From Cetobacterium somerae (lineage in GTDB: Bacteria; Fusobacteriota; Fusobacteriia; Fusobacteriales; Fusobacteriaceae): a stretch of DNA of 64,000 nt. The translations under genes were made by a program, and so were the position numbers. Positions 27,783 to 35,037 of this stretch are shown one piece after another; position 1 is the stretch's first letter, and the number at the start of each line of letters is the position of its first letter. Under the pieces are notes generated by a model. It made no database searches and was not told where the DNA came from. It was given only the letters and a program-made list of their open reading frames with translations. The stretch spans positions 870,454 to 934,453 of the forward strand of contig NZ_CP092519.1 of NCBI RefSeq assembly GCF_022430525.1, given 5' to 3'.

Positions 27783-27813
27783 AAAAACACAGGTTCTATC
27801 CTGTGTTTTTTTA
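27782..27813. terminator. Bidirectional terminator
   Basis: AAAAAACACAGG pairs with CCTGTGTTTTTT across TTCTAT, between the convergent TolC-like and MscS genes. Confidence 0.88.
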
Positions 27814-27824
27814 TTAAAATATTA

Positions 27825-28661
27825 TTATTCACCAGTTGTTTTACAATAAACATCAAGTTTGTTGTATGGAATTTCAATTCCTTCTTGGTCAAATCTCTTT
27901 TTAACAAGTTCTTGTAAATCAAAGAAAACATCCCAGTAGTTCTCTTTTTTAGTCCAAACTCTCATAGTAAAATCTAAAGAGCTTGAGTTATGTTTACTAA
28001 GTCTTACAAAGATATCTTTATCTTGAAGAATTAAAGGATGATTTTTAGCTATATCAGTTAAAAGTTCTTTAACTTGGTCAATAGATGTGTCATATGAAAC
28101 AGAGAAAACACAGTCTACTCTTCTTTCAGCATTAGCTCCAGCATTTACAATAACTTCTCCAGAAAGTTTACCATTAGGAACAACAACAAATTTGTTGTCT
28201 ACAGTGTGTAAAACAGTATAAAGGAAAGTGATTCTTTGAACAGTTCCCTCAACGCTACAAGTAATTATATAATCACCTTTAGTGAAATATCTAGAAGCAA
28301 GAATTTGCATACCACCAGCAAGGTCAGATAAACTTCCTTTTAGGGCAAGTCCAATACCGATACCGATAGATCCAAGAAGTGCTAATATAGATGTCATTTC
28401 AATACCAAGTATTTGAATAACATTTAAAGCATAAAAGATAATTATTAAAATATTTAAAAATGACTGTAAAAAGTGTATTAAAAGCTCATCAAGTTTTTTA
28501 AGTGATAAAAACTTATTAAAAGCTTTCATGATAAACCCTTGAACAGGTCTGTAAGTTACCCAAAGGATAGCTAAAAAGATTAGTTTTTTAATGAAAATAG
28601 GTGCTGATTTTGCAAGAGCAGCAGTAAATTCATTAATAAAAGTTGATAATGTTTGTTCCAT
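27825..28661 (-). CDS. mscS: Small-conductance mechanosensitive channel MscS
   Basis: 278-aa inner-membrane channel that opens under tension to release solutes on osmotic downshock. Three N-terminal helices are visible. The pore helix is ILALLGSIGIGIGLALKGSLSDLAGGMQIL, with the Gly/Ala ridge characteristic of MscS TM3. The cytoplasmic vestibule follows (GDYI..VEGTVQRI, VVVPNGKL). Length matches E. coli MscS (286 aa). It has its own promoter and terminator. Confidence 0.93.
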   Translation of the reverse strand: MEQTLSTFINEFTAALAKSAPIFIKKLIFLAILWVTYRPVQGFIMKAFNKFLSLKKLDELLIHFLQSFLNILIIIFYALNVIQILGIEMTSILALLGSIGIGIGLALKGSLSDLAGGMQILASRYFTKGDYIITCSVEGTVQRITFLYTVLHTVDNKFVVVPNGKLSGEVIVNAGANAERRVDCVFSVSYDTSIDQVKELLTDIAKNHPLILQDKDIFVRLSKHNSSSLDFTMRVWTKKENYWDVFFDLQELVKKRFDQEGIEIPYNKLDVYCKTTGE

Positions 28662-28698
28662 TAATAAAAGTCCTCCTAAAATTTTAATTCCAGAATAA

Positions 28699-28727
28699 AT
28701 TATAGAGGATTTTTAAGTATAAGTCAA
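28699..28727 (-). promoter_or_regulatory. mscS promoter
   Basis: Minus strand: TTGACT, 17 bases, TATAAT, ending 37 bp before the mscS start codon. Confidence 0.8.
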
Positions 28728-28749
28728 AGAAAATATAGGAATATAGGTA

Positions 28750-28782
28750 GAAATTTAGTGTTATGTTTATGTAACTAAATTT
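28750..28782. repeat. Inverted repeat between mscS and ndk
   Basis: Arms GAAATTTAGT and ACTAAATTTC are separated by 13 bases. It lies upstream of the mscS -35 box and 200 bp from ndk. It may be an operator or a weak hairpin; no T-run follows. Confidence 0.45.
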
Positions 28783-28982
28783 CAATTAATATCTAATTAA
28801 ATTACTTATTTAACGAGATTTATAAAAAGTAGTTTAAGAGAATAGGTTTTAGAATTAAGAAACTTTATAGATTATTTGAGTAAAGTTAAATAAATTTAAG
28901 TTAATCGTATTTTTTTTTAAAAGGAAGGTGTTTAATAAATTGGTATAAATATAATAGAAAATAACTATACTAAGGGGGACGC

Positions 28983-29390
28983 ATGGAGAGAACACTTCTG
29001 ATTATAAAGCCTGATGCTGTAGAAAGAAAACTAATTGGAGAGATAATTCAAAGAGTGGAAAGAAAAGGATTGGAAATCAAGGCTTTGAAAATGGAAAATA
29101 TAACTGTGGAAAAGGCAGAGAAACACTATGAAATTCATAAGGGGAAAGAGTTTTATAACGGTCTCATAGAATTTATCACATCTGGGGCAGTTGTGCTTAT
29201 GGTTATAGAAGGAAAGGATTGCATAAGTATAGTGAGACATATGGCTGGAAGTACGTCTCCAGTTGATGCACTTCCTGGAACGATAAGAGGAGATTTTTCA
29301 ATTGATACTTTAAGAAATATTGTTCATACTTCTGATAGTGTAGAAACAAGCACAAGAGAGATTAAGAATTTTTTTAAAAATATAGATTAA
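28983..29390 (+). CDS. ndk: Nucleoside diphosphate kinase
   Basis: 135-aa cytosolic enzyme that moves the gamma-phosphate from NTPs to NDPs. The start TLLIIKPDAVERKLIG and the active-site His115 (NIVHTSDS) are visible, as is RHMAGSTSPVDALPGTIRGD (the family reads G-x-T-x-P). The length is standard (about 140 aa). Ribosome site GGGGG lies close to the ATG. It stands alone between a promoter-like region and a terminator. Confidence 0.95.
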   Translation: MERTLLIIKPDAVERKLIGEIIQRVERKGLEIKALKMENITVEKAEKHYEIHKGKEFYNGLIEFITSGAVVLMVIEGKDCISIVRHMAGSTSPVDALPGTIRGDFSIDTLRNIVHTSDSVETSTREIKNFFKNID

Positions 29391-29398
29391 GATATTTT

Positions 29399-29430
29399 GA
29401 AAGGTTGATTAGAAATAATCAACCTTTTTT
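29399..29430 (+). terminator. ndk terminator
   Basis: AAAGGTTGATTA pairs with TAATCAACCTTT across GAAA, followed by a T-run. It can also serve the convergent permease gene. Confidence 0.9.
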
Positions 29431-29458
29431 ACATTTTAGCTAATTTTGCTTTTACTTT

Positions 29459-30889
29459 TTAGAGCAATCCCAGTATTCCCCAGTAAGGAACACAAATAAC
29501 TAATAGAAAAATTATACTTAGTATCATTTTTAATAGATAGATTTTTACAAACTCTTTTAGACTCATAACACCATAACTAAACATCATTAGAGGTAAAACA
29601 TATTCATAAGGAAATATGATTTGTTCTAATCCAACAGCATAAGAGTTTAAGATTACAGTTGGTGAAATCCCATTTTGAATAGCAGCTTCTACTAAAGGTT
29701 GTGTTAATGCACTAGCAGCAGCTAAAGGTGTAAGTAAGAAGTTAACAATAACTCCTATTAACCAACTTATAGAAACTATTGCAAAACTACTTCCTGTTAA
29801 ATATCCTGTTAGAATTTTGCCTATAAATGCTCCAGTTCCAGTAGCCATAGATACAGCTCCTATTGTCATAGCTCCTGTCATTAAAATTATCATAGGCATA
29901 TTTACACTTTTTAAATCTTTATCTTCAGCTACATTTATCCCTGGTAGATAAAAACAAAAAGCTCCTATAGCAAAAACCCATCCAGCAGATATTTTATGAA
30001 TACTACTAGTACATAAAATTGCAACCATAATTGCTAATACAAATATTACTTTTTTTTCACTTATGGTCATTTTTCCAAGTTTTGAATGTTCTTTATCAAA
30101 GTATTCTTTTGTTTTAAAATGGTTCTCTTTTTTAAAAATACTAGCATTTCCTTTGTAAAAAAATAGAATTGCTATTATATAAACCGTAGATAAAAGGAAT
30201 GTCATTATTCCCATCTCTTTCATATATTCTATCCAACTTAAATGAACGTTAAGGTTTCTTGCTATTGAGTATGAAATTAAATTTATTCCATCTACAATTG
30301 TCCAAGGAGTTAAAGCCATAAATGAACTTCCAGCCATTATTGCTATAGCTTCTTTTGAATTTTTCTTTAAATCTAAAGCTGTGATTATTCCATAAGCTAA
30401 AGGTAAAAATAAAGTTGTTCTCGCAGCAGTACTGGGTATAATTATGCATAATGTTAATCCAACAATTAGAAAACCAAATAGTATCCCTTTATATGTTCCA
30501 CCCGCAGTTTTTATAGCTGTTATAGCCATTCTTTTCATTAAACCAGTTCTTTCAAAAACACTTGATATAACCATTCCACCTATAAATAACCAAGGCATCT
30601 CTGTTGTCCAAGGCGAAAATGCTTGAGCTGGAGTTGCTAATCCAAAGCTAATATAAACAATCGGCAAAACTAAAGCTGGTGCAGCTAAAGGCATTAGTTC
30701 GAAGGCCCAAATCATAATAATTAAAATTGTAATCATGAAAAAGGTTCTTATATTTATAGTATAGTTTTCATTAACTTGCATAAGCATTGGGGTAAACATC
30801 ATCATTATAGAAATAATCCATTTTATTAATTTTTTTCTATCAAAGCCTCGTTCTATTGCAATATCATTTAATTGTGCAACATTTTCCAT
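29459..30889 (-). CDS. SLC13/DASS-family anion:sodium symporter
   Basis: 476 aa with about 11-12 membrane helices. The N-terminal cytoplasmic stretch is followed by two repeats of the divalent-anion/sodium symporter fold. Motifs include IIPSTAARTTLFLPLA in the first half and a TPLAAASALTQPLVEAA counterpart in the second, where family members have SNT-type sodium sites. Expected substrates are dicarboxylates, sulfate or related anions. RBS AAAGGAGG lies immediately after the T-run of a terminator that follows the arylsulfotransferase gene, so expression may come by read-through from that operon or from an unseen promoter. Confidence 0.85.
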   Translation of the reverse strand: MENVAQLNDIAIERGFDRKKLIKWIISIMMMFTPMLMQVNENYTINIRTFFMITILIIMIWAFELMPLAAPALVLPIVYISFGLATPAQAFSPWTTEMPWLFIGGMVISSVFERTGLMKRMAITAIKTAGGTYKGILFGFLIVGLTLCIIIPSTAARTTLFLPLAYGIITALDLKKNSKEAIAIMAGSSFMALTPWTIVDGINLISYSIARNLNVHLSWIEYMKEMGIMTFLLSTVYIIAILFFYKGNASIFKKENHFKTKEYFDKEHSKLGKMTISEKKVIFVLAIMVAILCTSSIHKISAGWVFAIGAFCFYLPGINVAEDKDLKSVNMPMIILMTGAMTIGAVSMATGTGAFIGKILTGYLTGSSFAIVSISWLIGVIVNFLLTPLAAASALTQPLVEAAIQNGISPTVILNSYAVGLEQIIFPYEYVLPLMMFSYGVMSLKEFVKIYLLKMILSIIFLLVICVPYWGILGLL

Positions 30890-30899
30890 AGAAACCTCC

Positions 30900-30935
30900 T
30901 TTAAAAAAGGTTACCTTAATATATAAGGTAACCTT
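30900..30935 (-). terminator. Terminator between the arylsulfotransferase and permease genes
   Basis: On the minus strand an 11-bp stem (AAGGTTACCTT with AAGGTAACCTT) is followed by TTTTTT. It sits between two same-strand genes, so it probably lowers, rather than abolishes, permease expression. Confidence 0.8.
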
Positions 30936-30948
30936 CTTAAAATTAATA

Positions 30949-32736
30949 TTACTGTTCTAAGAATTCCTCTACCTCATCAATTGAATGTGACCCTATTAAT
31001 CTTCCTATTAATTCTCCATTTTTGTATATTATTAAAGTAGGAATTGATTTAATCTTATTCTCTTCTAAGTATGGTTTTTCTTTGTCGGCATCTAGATGAT
31101 ATTGCTCAAATTTTCCTTCAAATTCAGGCAATAGCTCTTCTAGTATAGGTTGTAAATCTCTACAGTTTTTACATCTTTCAGCTCCTACAAATATAAGGAT
31201 ATCTGTTTTTTGAGCAACTTTTTCCTTTAATTTTGCAGATGTTATTCCAGGGAACAACTTTTCATTTATATCAAATAGTTTTGGTTTTTGTTCTACTTCA
31301 TCCCCTGCTGCAACACAAGCACTGATAGCATCAGCTTTAACATATGGTGTAACACCCTCTACTTTGATTTTGAAAGCACCACCACTTGGAGCAGCTCCTG
31401 GAACTCTAAAGTTTGAAACATCTAGTTTTTTTATTTTTGTTTCAACTGGTTTTTCAAGTTGAGGAATCCATTCGTAAGGAATTCGGTATGATCTATATAT
31501 CATATTCATGTTCATAATTTCTTTATCCCATCTTGGATTTATATATTCCCAAACAATTTCAAAATCAGGTGTTACTTCGATTAATCTTCCGTCAGATCCC
31601 TCTGTTATTAAGGTATTTCCATTTGGCAATCTTTGAGCTCCACTTATAAATGGACTATAGAATCTTGAAGCATCTAGTGGCATCACAAATCCAGCCTCTT
31701 TTGGTGTATATTGCCATACAATTTCCAATGTAACGGGATCTATTTCTAAAACTCTAGAAAAATCTCTTCTGGCATTTTTTTCTCCAAATTTAGATACAGG
31801 ATTTGGTGCACCATATCCAGCCCATCCTCCATTATCAAATACCAATATATTTCCCTCGCCAGGTAATCCTTTTGGAATCATGTGAGCGTGATGTTGTCCT
31901 ATGATACATCCTAAATGTTTTAGTTCAGGTGTGTTGTAATCAGGTCCTAATTTCCAAACTACTTTTCCAGTTTCTTTACTGATAATAGCAATTATATTTG
32001 TTTCTCTAGCATCCCATATAATATTTTCAGGGTGGAATCTTTTGTCACCAGCTTCATAAAATTTATTTGGACCTAAAGCTGACATTGAATTTATATGCAT
32101 CCAGTCTCCAACCTTTTCAGGATGTGTAGCTCTTAAATTTGGATCTCTAAATAAAACATTTTTAGCTTCTTCTGAAAAACCATACTCATCAAAGTGCTCA
32201 CTACAAATCCATTTCCAAATTATTTTTCCATTCTCATCAACTTCATAAATAATATCATCATGTAAAAGTTTATCTGAAATTTTAGGATTTCTAACATTGA
32301 TGTGACCTAGAATTAAAGTTTTTCCACCACCTAATTTAGGTTCCATTCCAGGTGAATAGTATCCTACTGGGTTTCCTTCTCTTTGGTAATCGTGATGTTG
32401 TCTTGCCATCCATCTAGGAGTTTCTCCTTCATCCTCTATATATTCTAACTCATCAAATTTCCAAACAATATTTCCATCCCAATCTAATTCAACTAAATCT
32501 GTTTGATCTTGCATTCCAAATTTAGGACTTCTTTCCCCTCTACTCCCTAATATATGACCGTTAGGGAAAATTTTATTTGGAAACCCTTGTAATCCTTCCC
32601 ATAAACGTATTTCACGTCCATTCATATCAATTAACATTGCTCCTAAACCAATTAAATTAAATACTGTGTAACCACTCCATGCTTTTTCTGGATTATAAAT
32701 CGTTGCTCCTGTTGGATAAATAGTTGGATGACCCAT
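30949..32736 (-). CDS. Arylsulfotransferase (ASST)-like beta-propeller fused to thioredoxin
   Basis: 595 aa. Residues about 1-440 form an ASST-type propeller with repeated blades ending in W (IVWKF, IIWKW, VVWKL, IVWQY, IVWEY). Its conserved histidines lie in ARQHHDYQ, DWMHINSMSAL and GQHHAHMIP, with SGAQRLPNGNTLITEG near 380. Residues about 512-595 are a complete thioredoxin domain with active site Cys522-Lys-Asn-Cys525 and the cis-proline motif SIPT (Pro566). No signal peptide is seen, whereas characterised ASSTs are periplasmic, so this one appears cytosolic. ASSTs move sulfate between aryl groups without PAPS. The gene starts 28 bp after a thioredoxin reductase gene. Whether it is a true sulfotransferase is uncertain. 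Confidence 0.82.
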   Translation of the reverse strand: MGHPTIYPTGATIYNPEKAWSGYTVFNLIGLGAMLIDMNGREIRLWEGLQGFPNKIFPNGHILGSRGERSPKFGMQDQTDLVELDWDGNIVWKFDELEYIEDEGETPRWMARQHHDYQREGNPVGYYSPGMEPKLGGGKTLILGHINVRNPKISDKLLHDDIIYEVDENGKIIWKWICSEHFDEYGFSEEAKNVLFRDPNLRATHPEKVGDWMHINSMSALGPNKFYEAGDKRFHPENIIWDARETNIIAIISKETGKVVWKLGPDYNTPELKHLGCIIGQHHAHMIPKGLPGEGNILVFDNGGWAGYGAPNPVSKFGEKNARRDFSRVLEIDPVTLEIVWQYTPKEAGFVMPLDASRFYSPFISGAQRLPNGNTLITEGSDGRLIEVTPDFEIVWEYINPRWDKEIMNMNMIYRSYRIPYEWIPQLEKPVETKIKKLDVSNFRVPGAAPSGGAFKIKVEGVTPYVKADAISACVAAGDEVEQKPKLFDINEKLFPGITSAKLKEKVAQKTDILIFVGAERCKNCRDLQPILEELLPEFEGKFEQYHLDADKEKPYLEENKIKSIPTLIIYKNGELIGRLIGSHSIDEVEEFLEQ

Positions 32737-32764
32737 TTTGTAACCTCCCTATTTTATGTTTATT

Positions 32765-33907
32765 TTATTTGTTTATTACTAACTCTGGACTATCTATATT
32801 TTCTTTGTTAAAAAATTTTGCTAAGTGTTTATTTTTTCTAATATCAACATATATAAAATCATCTATGTTATTCTCTCTTAACTCTTTTTCTTTTTCAGAA
32901 AGATATTTTAGCCCATCGCTATCTAAAGAGTTCCAAAATCCAATGGCTACATTTTTATCTTTAATTCTATTTAGATAAATATTCATCTCCTCTAAATATT
33001 TTTCAGCTGCTACAGCTGCTATAGCTCCATCGGCAGCAGCAGTTATAACTTGCTTTAAATATTTTTCTCTTACATCTCCAGCTACAAAAACTCCAGAGAT
33101 TGATGAATTTAATAAACTATCACATTCGATATGACCTCTCTTATCAAGTTTTAATTCTGTTTCTTCTAAAAATTCAGTATTAGGAATCATTCCAACAAAG
33201 AAAAATACACCTTTACAAGGAATATCCGTTATAATTCCTGTTTTTAAATTTTTAACTTTTACTCTTTCTACAGATTCATCTCCTATGATTTCATCAAGAG
33301 TGGAATTCCAAATAAACTCTATTTTAGGATTTTTAAAAGCTTCCTCTGCACTTAATCTATTACAATCTAATACTCCTTCATCATGAAGAACTATAACTTT
33401 TACTTTTGAAGCATATTTGGATATAAACATTCCCTCTTCAATAGCTTGATCTCCACTTCCAACAACAACAACCTCTTGATTTGAGAAAAATTCAGCATCA
33501 CAAGTAGCACAATAAGCCACTCCACTACCTTTAAAATCTACTTCTCCAGGAATTCCTAAAACTCTAGGTCTAGTTCCTGTTGCAAAAATCACACTTCTAG
33601 CTTTGTATTCTTTTCTTCTACTTTTTAAAACTTTTATCTCACCATTTAATTCTACAGTTTTTATGCTATCTCTTACAATTGTAGCGCCTAGGTTTTCTGC
33701 ATGCTCAGACATAACTTCTCCTAGTTTTTCTCCAGAAGTTTTGGGAATTCCAGGGTAGTTAACTATCTCTGTAGTCTTTGAAGCCATCCCACCTATAGTT
33801 CCTTTTTCTAAAATTAAAGTTTTCATTTTGGCTCTAGCTCCATAGACTCCTGCAGCTAGTCCAGCCGGTCCTGCACCAACAATTATTAAATCGTAAATTT
33901 TATCCAT
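32765..33907 (-). CDS. Thioredoxin reductase-like flavoprotein with a degenerate thioredoxin tail
   Basis: 380 aa, longer than ordinary TrxB (about 310). FAD site GAGPAG (11-16), redox pair Cys133-Ala-Thr-Cys136, NADPH site VVVGSGDQAIEEG (from 147) and the second FAD motif GVFVAGDV are all present. Residues about 308-380 resemble a thioredoxin fold, but where the CxxC should be they read GFWNSLDSDG, without cysteines. Such tails may dock or position a partner. The adjacent gene encodes an active-type thioredoxin domain on a sulfotransferase, which makes it the obvious electron acceptor. Confidence 0.88.
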   Translation of the reverse strand: MDKIYDLIIVGAGPAGLAAGVYGARAKMKTLILEKGTIGGMASKTTEIVNYPGIPKTSGEKLGEVMSEHAENLGATIVRDSIKTVELNGEIKVLKSRRKEYKARSVIFATGTRPRVLGIPGEVDFKGSGVAYCATCDAEFFSNQEVVVVGSGDQAIEEGMFISKYASKVKVIVLHDEGVLDCNRLSAEEAFKNPKIEFIWNSTLDEIIGDESVERVKVKNLKTGIITDIPCKGVFFFVGMIPNTEFLEETELKLDKRGHIECDSLLNSSISGVFVAGDVREKYLKQVITAAADGAIAAVAAEKYLEEMNIYLNRIKDKNVAIGFWNSLDSDGLKYLSEKEKELRENNIDDFIYVDIRKNKHLAKFFNKENIDSPELVINK

Positions 33908-34426
33908 GCTATCCTCCGCCCTTTAAATATACTAGTATTTTTTAAATGAAAATATAAATATATAGTAAAAAAATTATTTGTACTATTATTAATAAATATA
34001 TTTTTATAAACTAAAAAAAGTTTATACTTCATAACTAAACACCGTTAAAGGTAGACCATAGCTTATATTTATTTTGAGTTTTTATTCATTTGAAATGTTA
34101 TAAAATGTTTTCTTTTGATACTTTTAATATGTTTTTAATTTGAAAAGAATTATTTATATTCAGGATTTTAATTTAAAAATATATTTTTGTCAATTTTAAA
34201 ATAAGATTAATAAATAACTTTTTAAAGATTAAAATGTGTTCGTTTTTTGCTTTTGTTTTTAAAAGCTTAATTTTGATGAATTCTTTTAAAATACAAATAT
34301 ATTAATATACTTGTATAATTTGTTTAGTTTTTAAGCTTTAATTTTTAAAAAATAAAAATAGAGTTTTAAAATTAACTAAGAAAGAGGTTAAAGCTATCAT
34401 ATAACTTGATAACTTAATTTAAATAG
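33908..34426. other. 519-bp AT-rich desert
   Basis: No open frame of note on either strand. It contains many short A/T palindromes (for example around the two AAGCTT sites near 34264 and 34333) and a TATAAT at 34314-34319 without a -35. It precedes a gene fragment, so it may be decayed coding DNA, but I see no recognisable remnant. Confidence 0.5.
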
Positions 34427-34732
34427 GAGGTAGCTTTAATACCAGGAGATGTAAAGGCTTTATCTGAAAATGCCAGTGCAACAGATTCAAAATTAATTCA
34501 AGGTGAAAATAGCTGCTGGTCTTTAATTGGTGGTAGTTTGCCAAAAGAGGAAGTAGATAGATATGAAGGGCCTGTTCCACCTAATAAAACACATACTTAT
34601 ACAATAACACTATATGCTTTAGACAAAGAGATAGATTTAAAAAAAGGATTTTATTTAAATGAATTATATGACGCTATAGATGGTCATGTTTTAGAAAAAA
34701 TATTTTTAAAAGCTAAATATATAAAAGAATAG
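34427..34732 (+). pseudogene. 5'-truncated YbhB/YbcL (PEBP) family gene
   Basis: The frame opens right after a TAG and reads VALIPGDVKALSENASATDS, then PKEEVDRYEGPVPPNKTHTY and ends GHVLEK..AKYIKE. It aligns along its length with residues about 75-171 of the intact PEBP protein encoded at 44820-45335. The first about 75 residues, including the DPD-type ligand-site half, are missing. An AGGAGG lies directly before the fragment with no start codon, as if a deletion joined a leader to mid-gene. It is unlikely to be functional. Confidence 0.8.
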
Positions 34733-34741
34733 TAAAACTAA

Positions 34742-34778
34742 AAAAGCTGAGTTCAATGAACTCAGCTTATATTTTTTT
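34742..34778. terminator. Bidirectional terminator
   Basis: The perfect palindrome AAGCTGAGTTC..GAACTCAGCTT is followed by T-rich sequence on both strands, between the PEBP fragment and the small lipoprotein gene. Confidence 0.85.
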
Positions 34779-34956
34779 ACTTGTCTAATAATGGCTTTGG
34801 TAAAGGCTTAGTTGGAGCTTCAACTGGCTCAGGAGTAGCTACTACAACCTCCTCAACAACTGCCTCTTGAACTACTACTTCTTCTTGAGGTTGAGTGCTT
34901 GAACATCCAACTAAGAATAAGCTAAAGAAAATGCTTCCTAATACTAATTTTTTCAT
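34777..34956 (-). CDS. Small lipoprotein, 59 aa
   Basis: ATG preceded by GAGGAGGGATTTTAAT-type sequence. The signal peptide MKKLVLGSIFFSLFLVGC ends in a lipobox (LVGC, Cys18). The mature part is only about 41 residues: low-complexity Glu/Val (EEVVVQEAVVEEVVV) then Pro-rich (PEPVEAPTKPLPKPLLDK). It is lipid-anchored with an extended, probably unstructured tail. Short acidic/proline-rich lipoproteins of this type can act as envelope spacers or lysis-like proteins, but no function can be given. It is monocistronic, with a terminator right after the stop. Confidence 0.8.
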   Translation of the reverse strand: MKKLVLGSIFFSLFLVGCSSTQPQEEVVVQEAVVEEVVVATPEPVEAPTKPLPKPLLDK

Positions 34957-35037
34957 ATTAAAATCCCTCCTCGTATGTATTTGAAATTGCTTTCATTCCT
35001 TAATTATAGCACATTTTCATTAAGTTGTCTTCAAAAT

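Larger units (their letters stand above)
28662..28982. other. 321-bp divergent intergenic region (mscS/ndk)
   Basis: It holds the mscS promoter, a 10-bp inverted repeat and, close to ndk, a TGGTATAAA extended -10-like element (28941-28949) and TATAAT (28950-28955) without a clear -35. No coding frame was seen. Confidence 0.6.
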
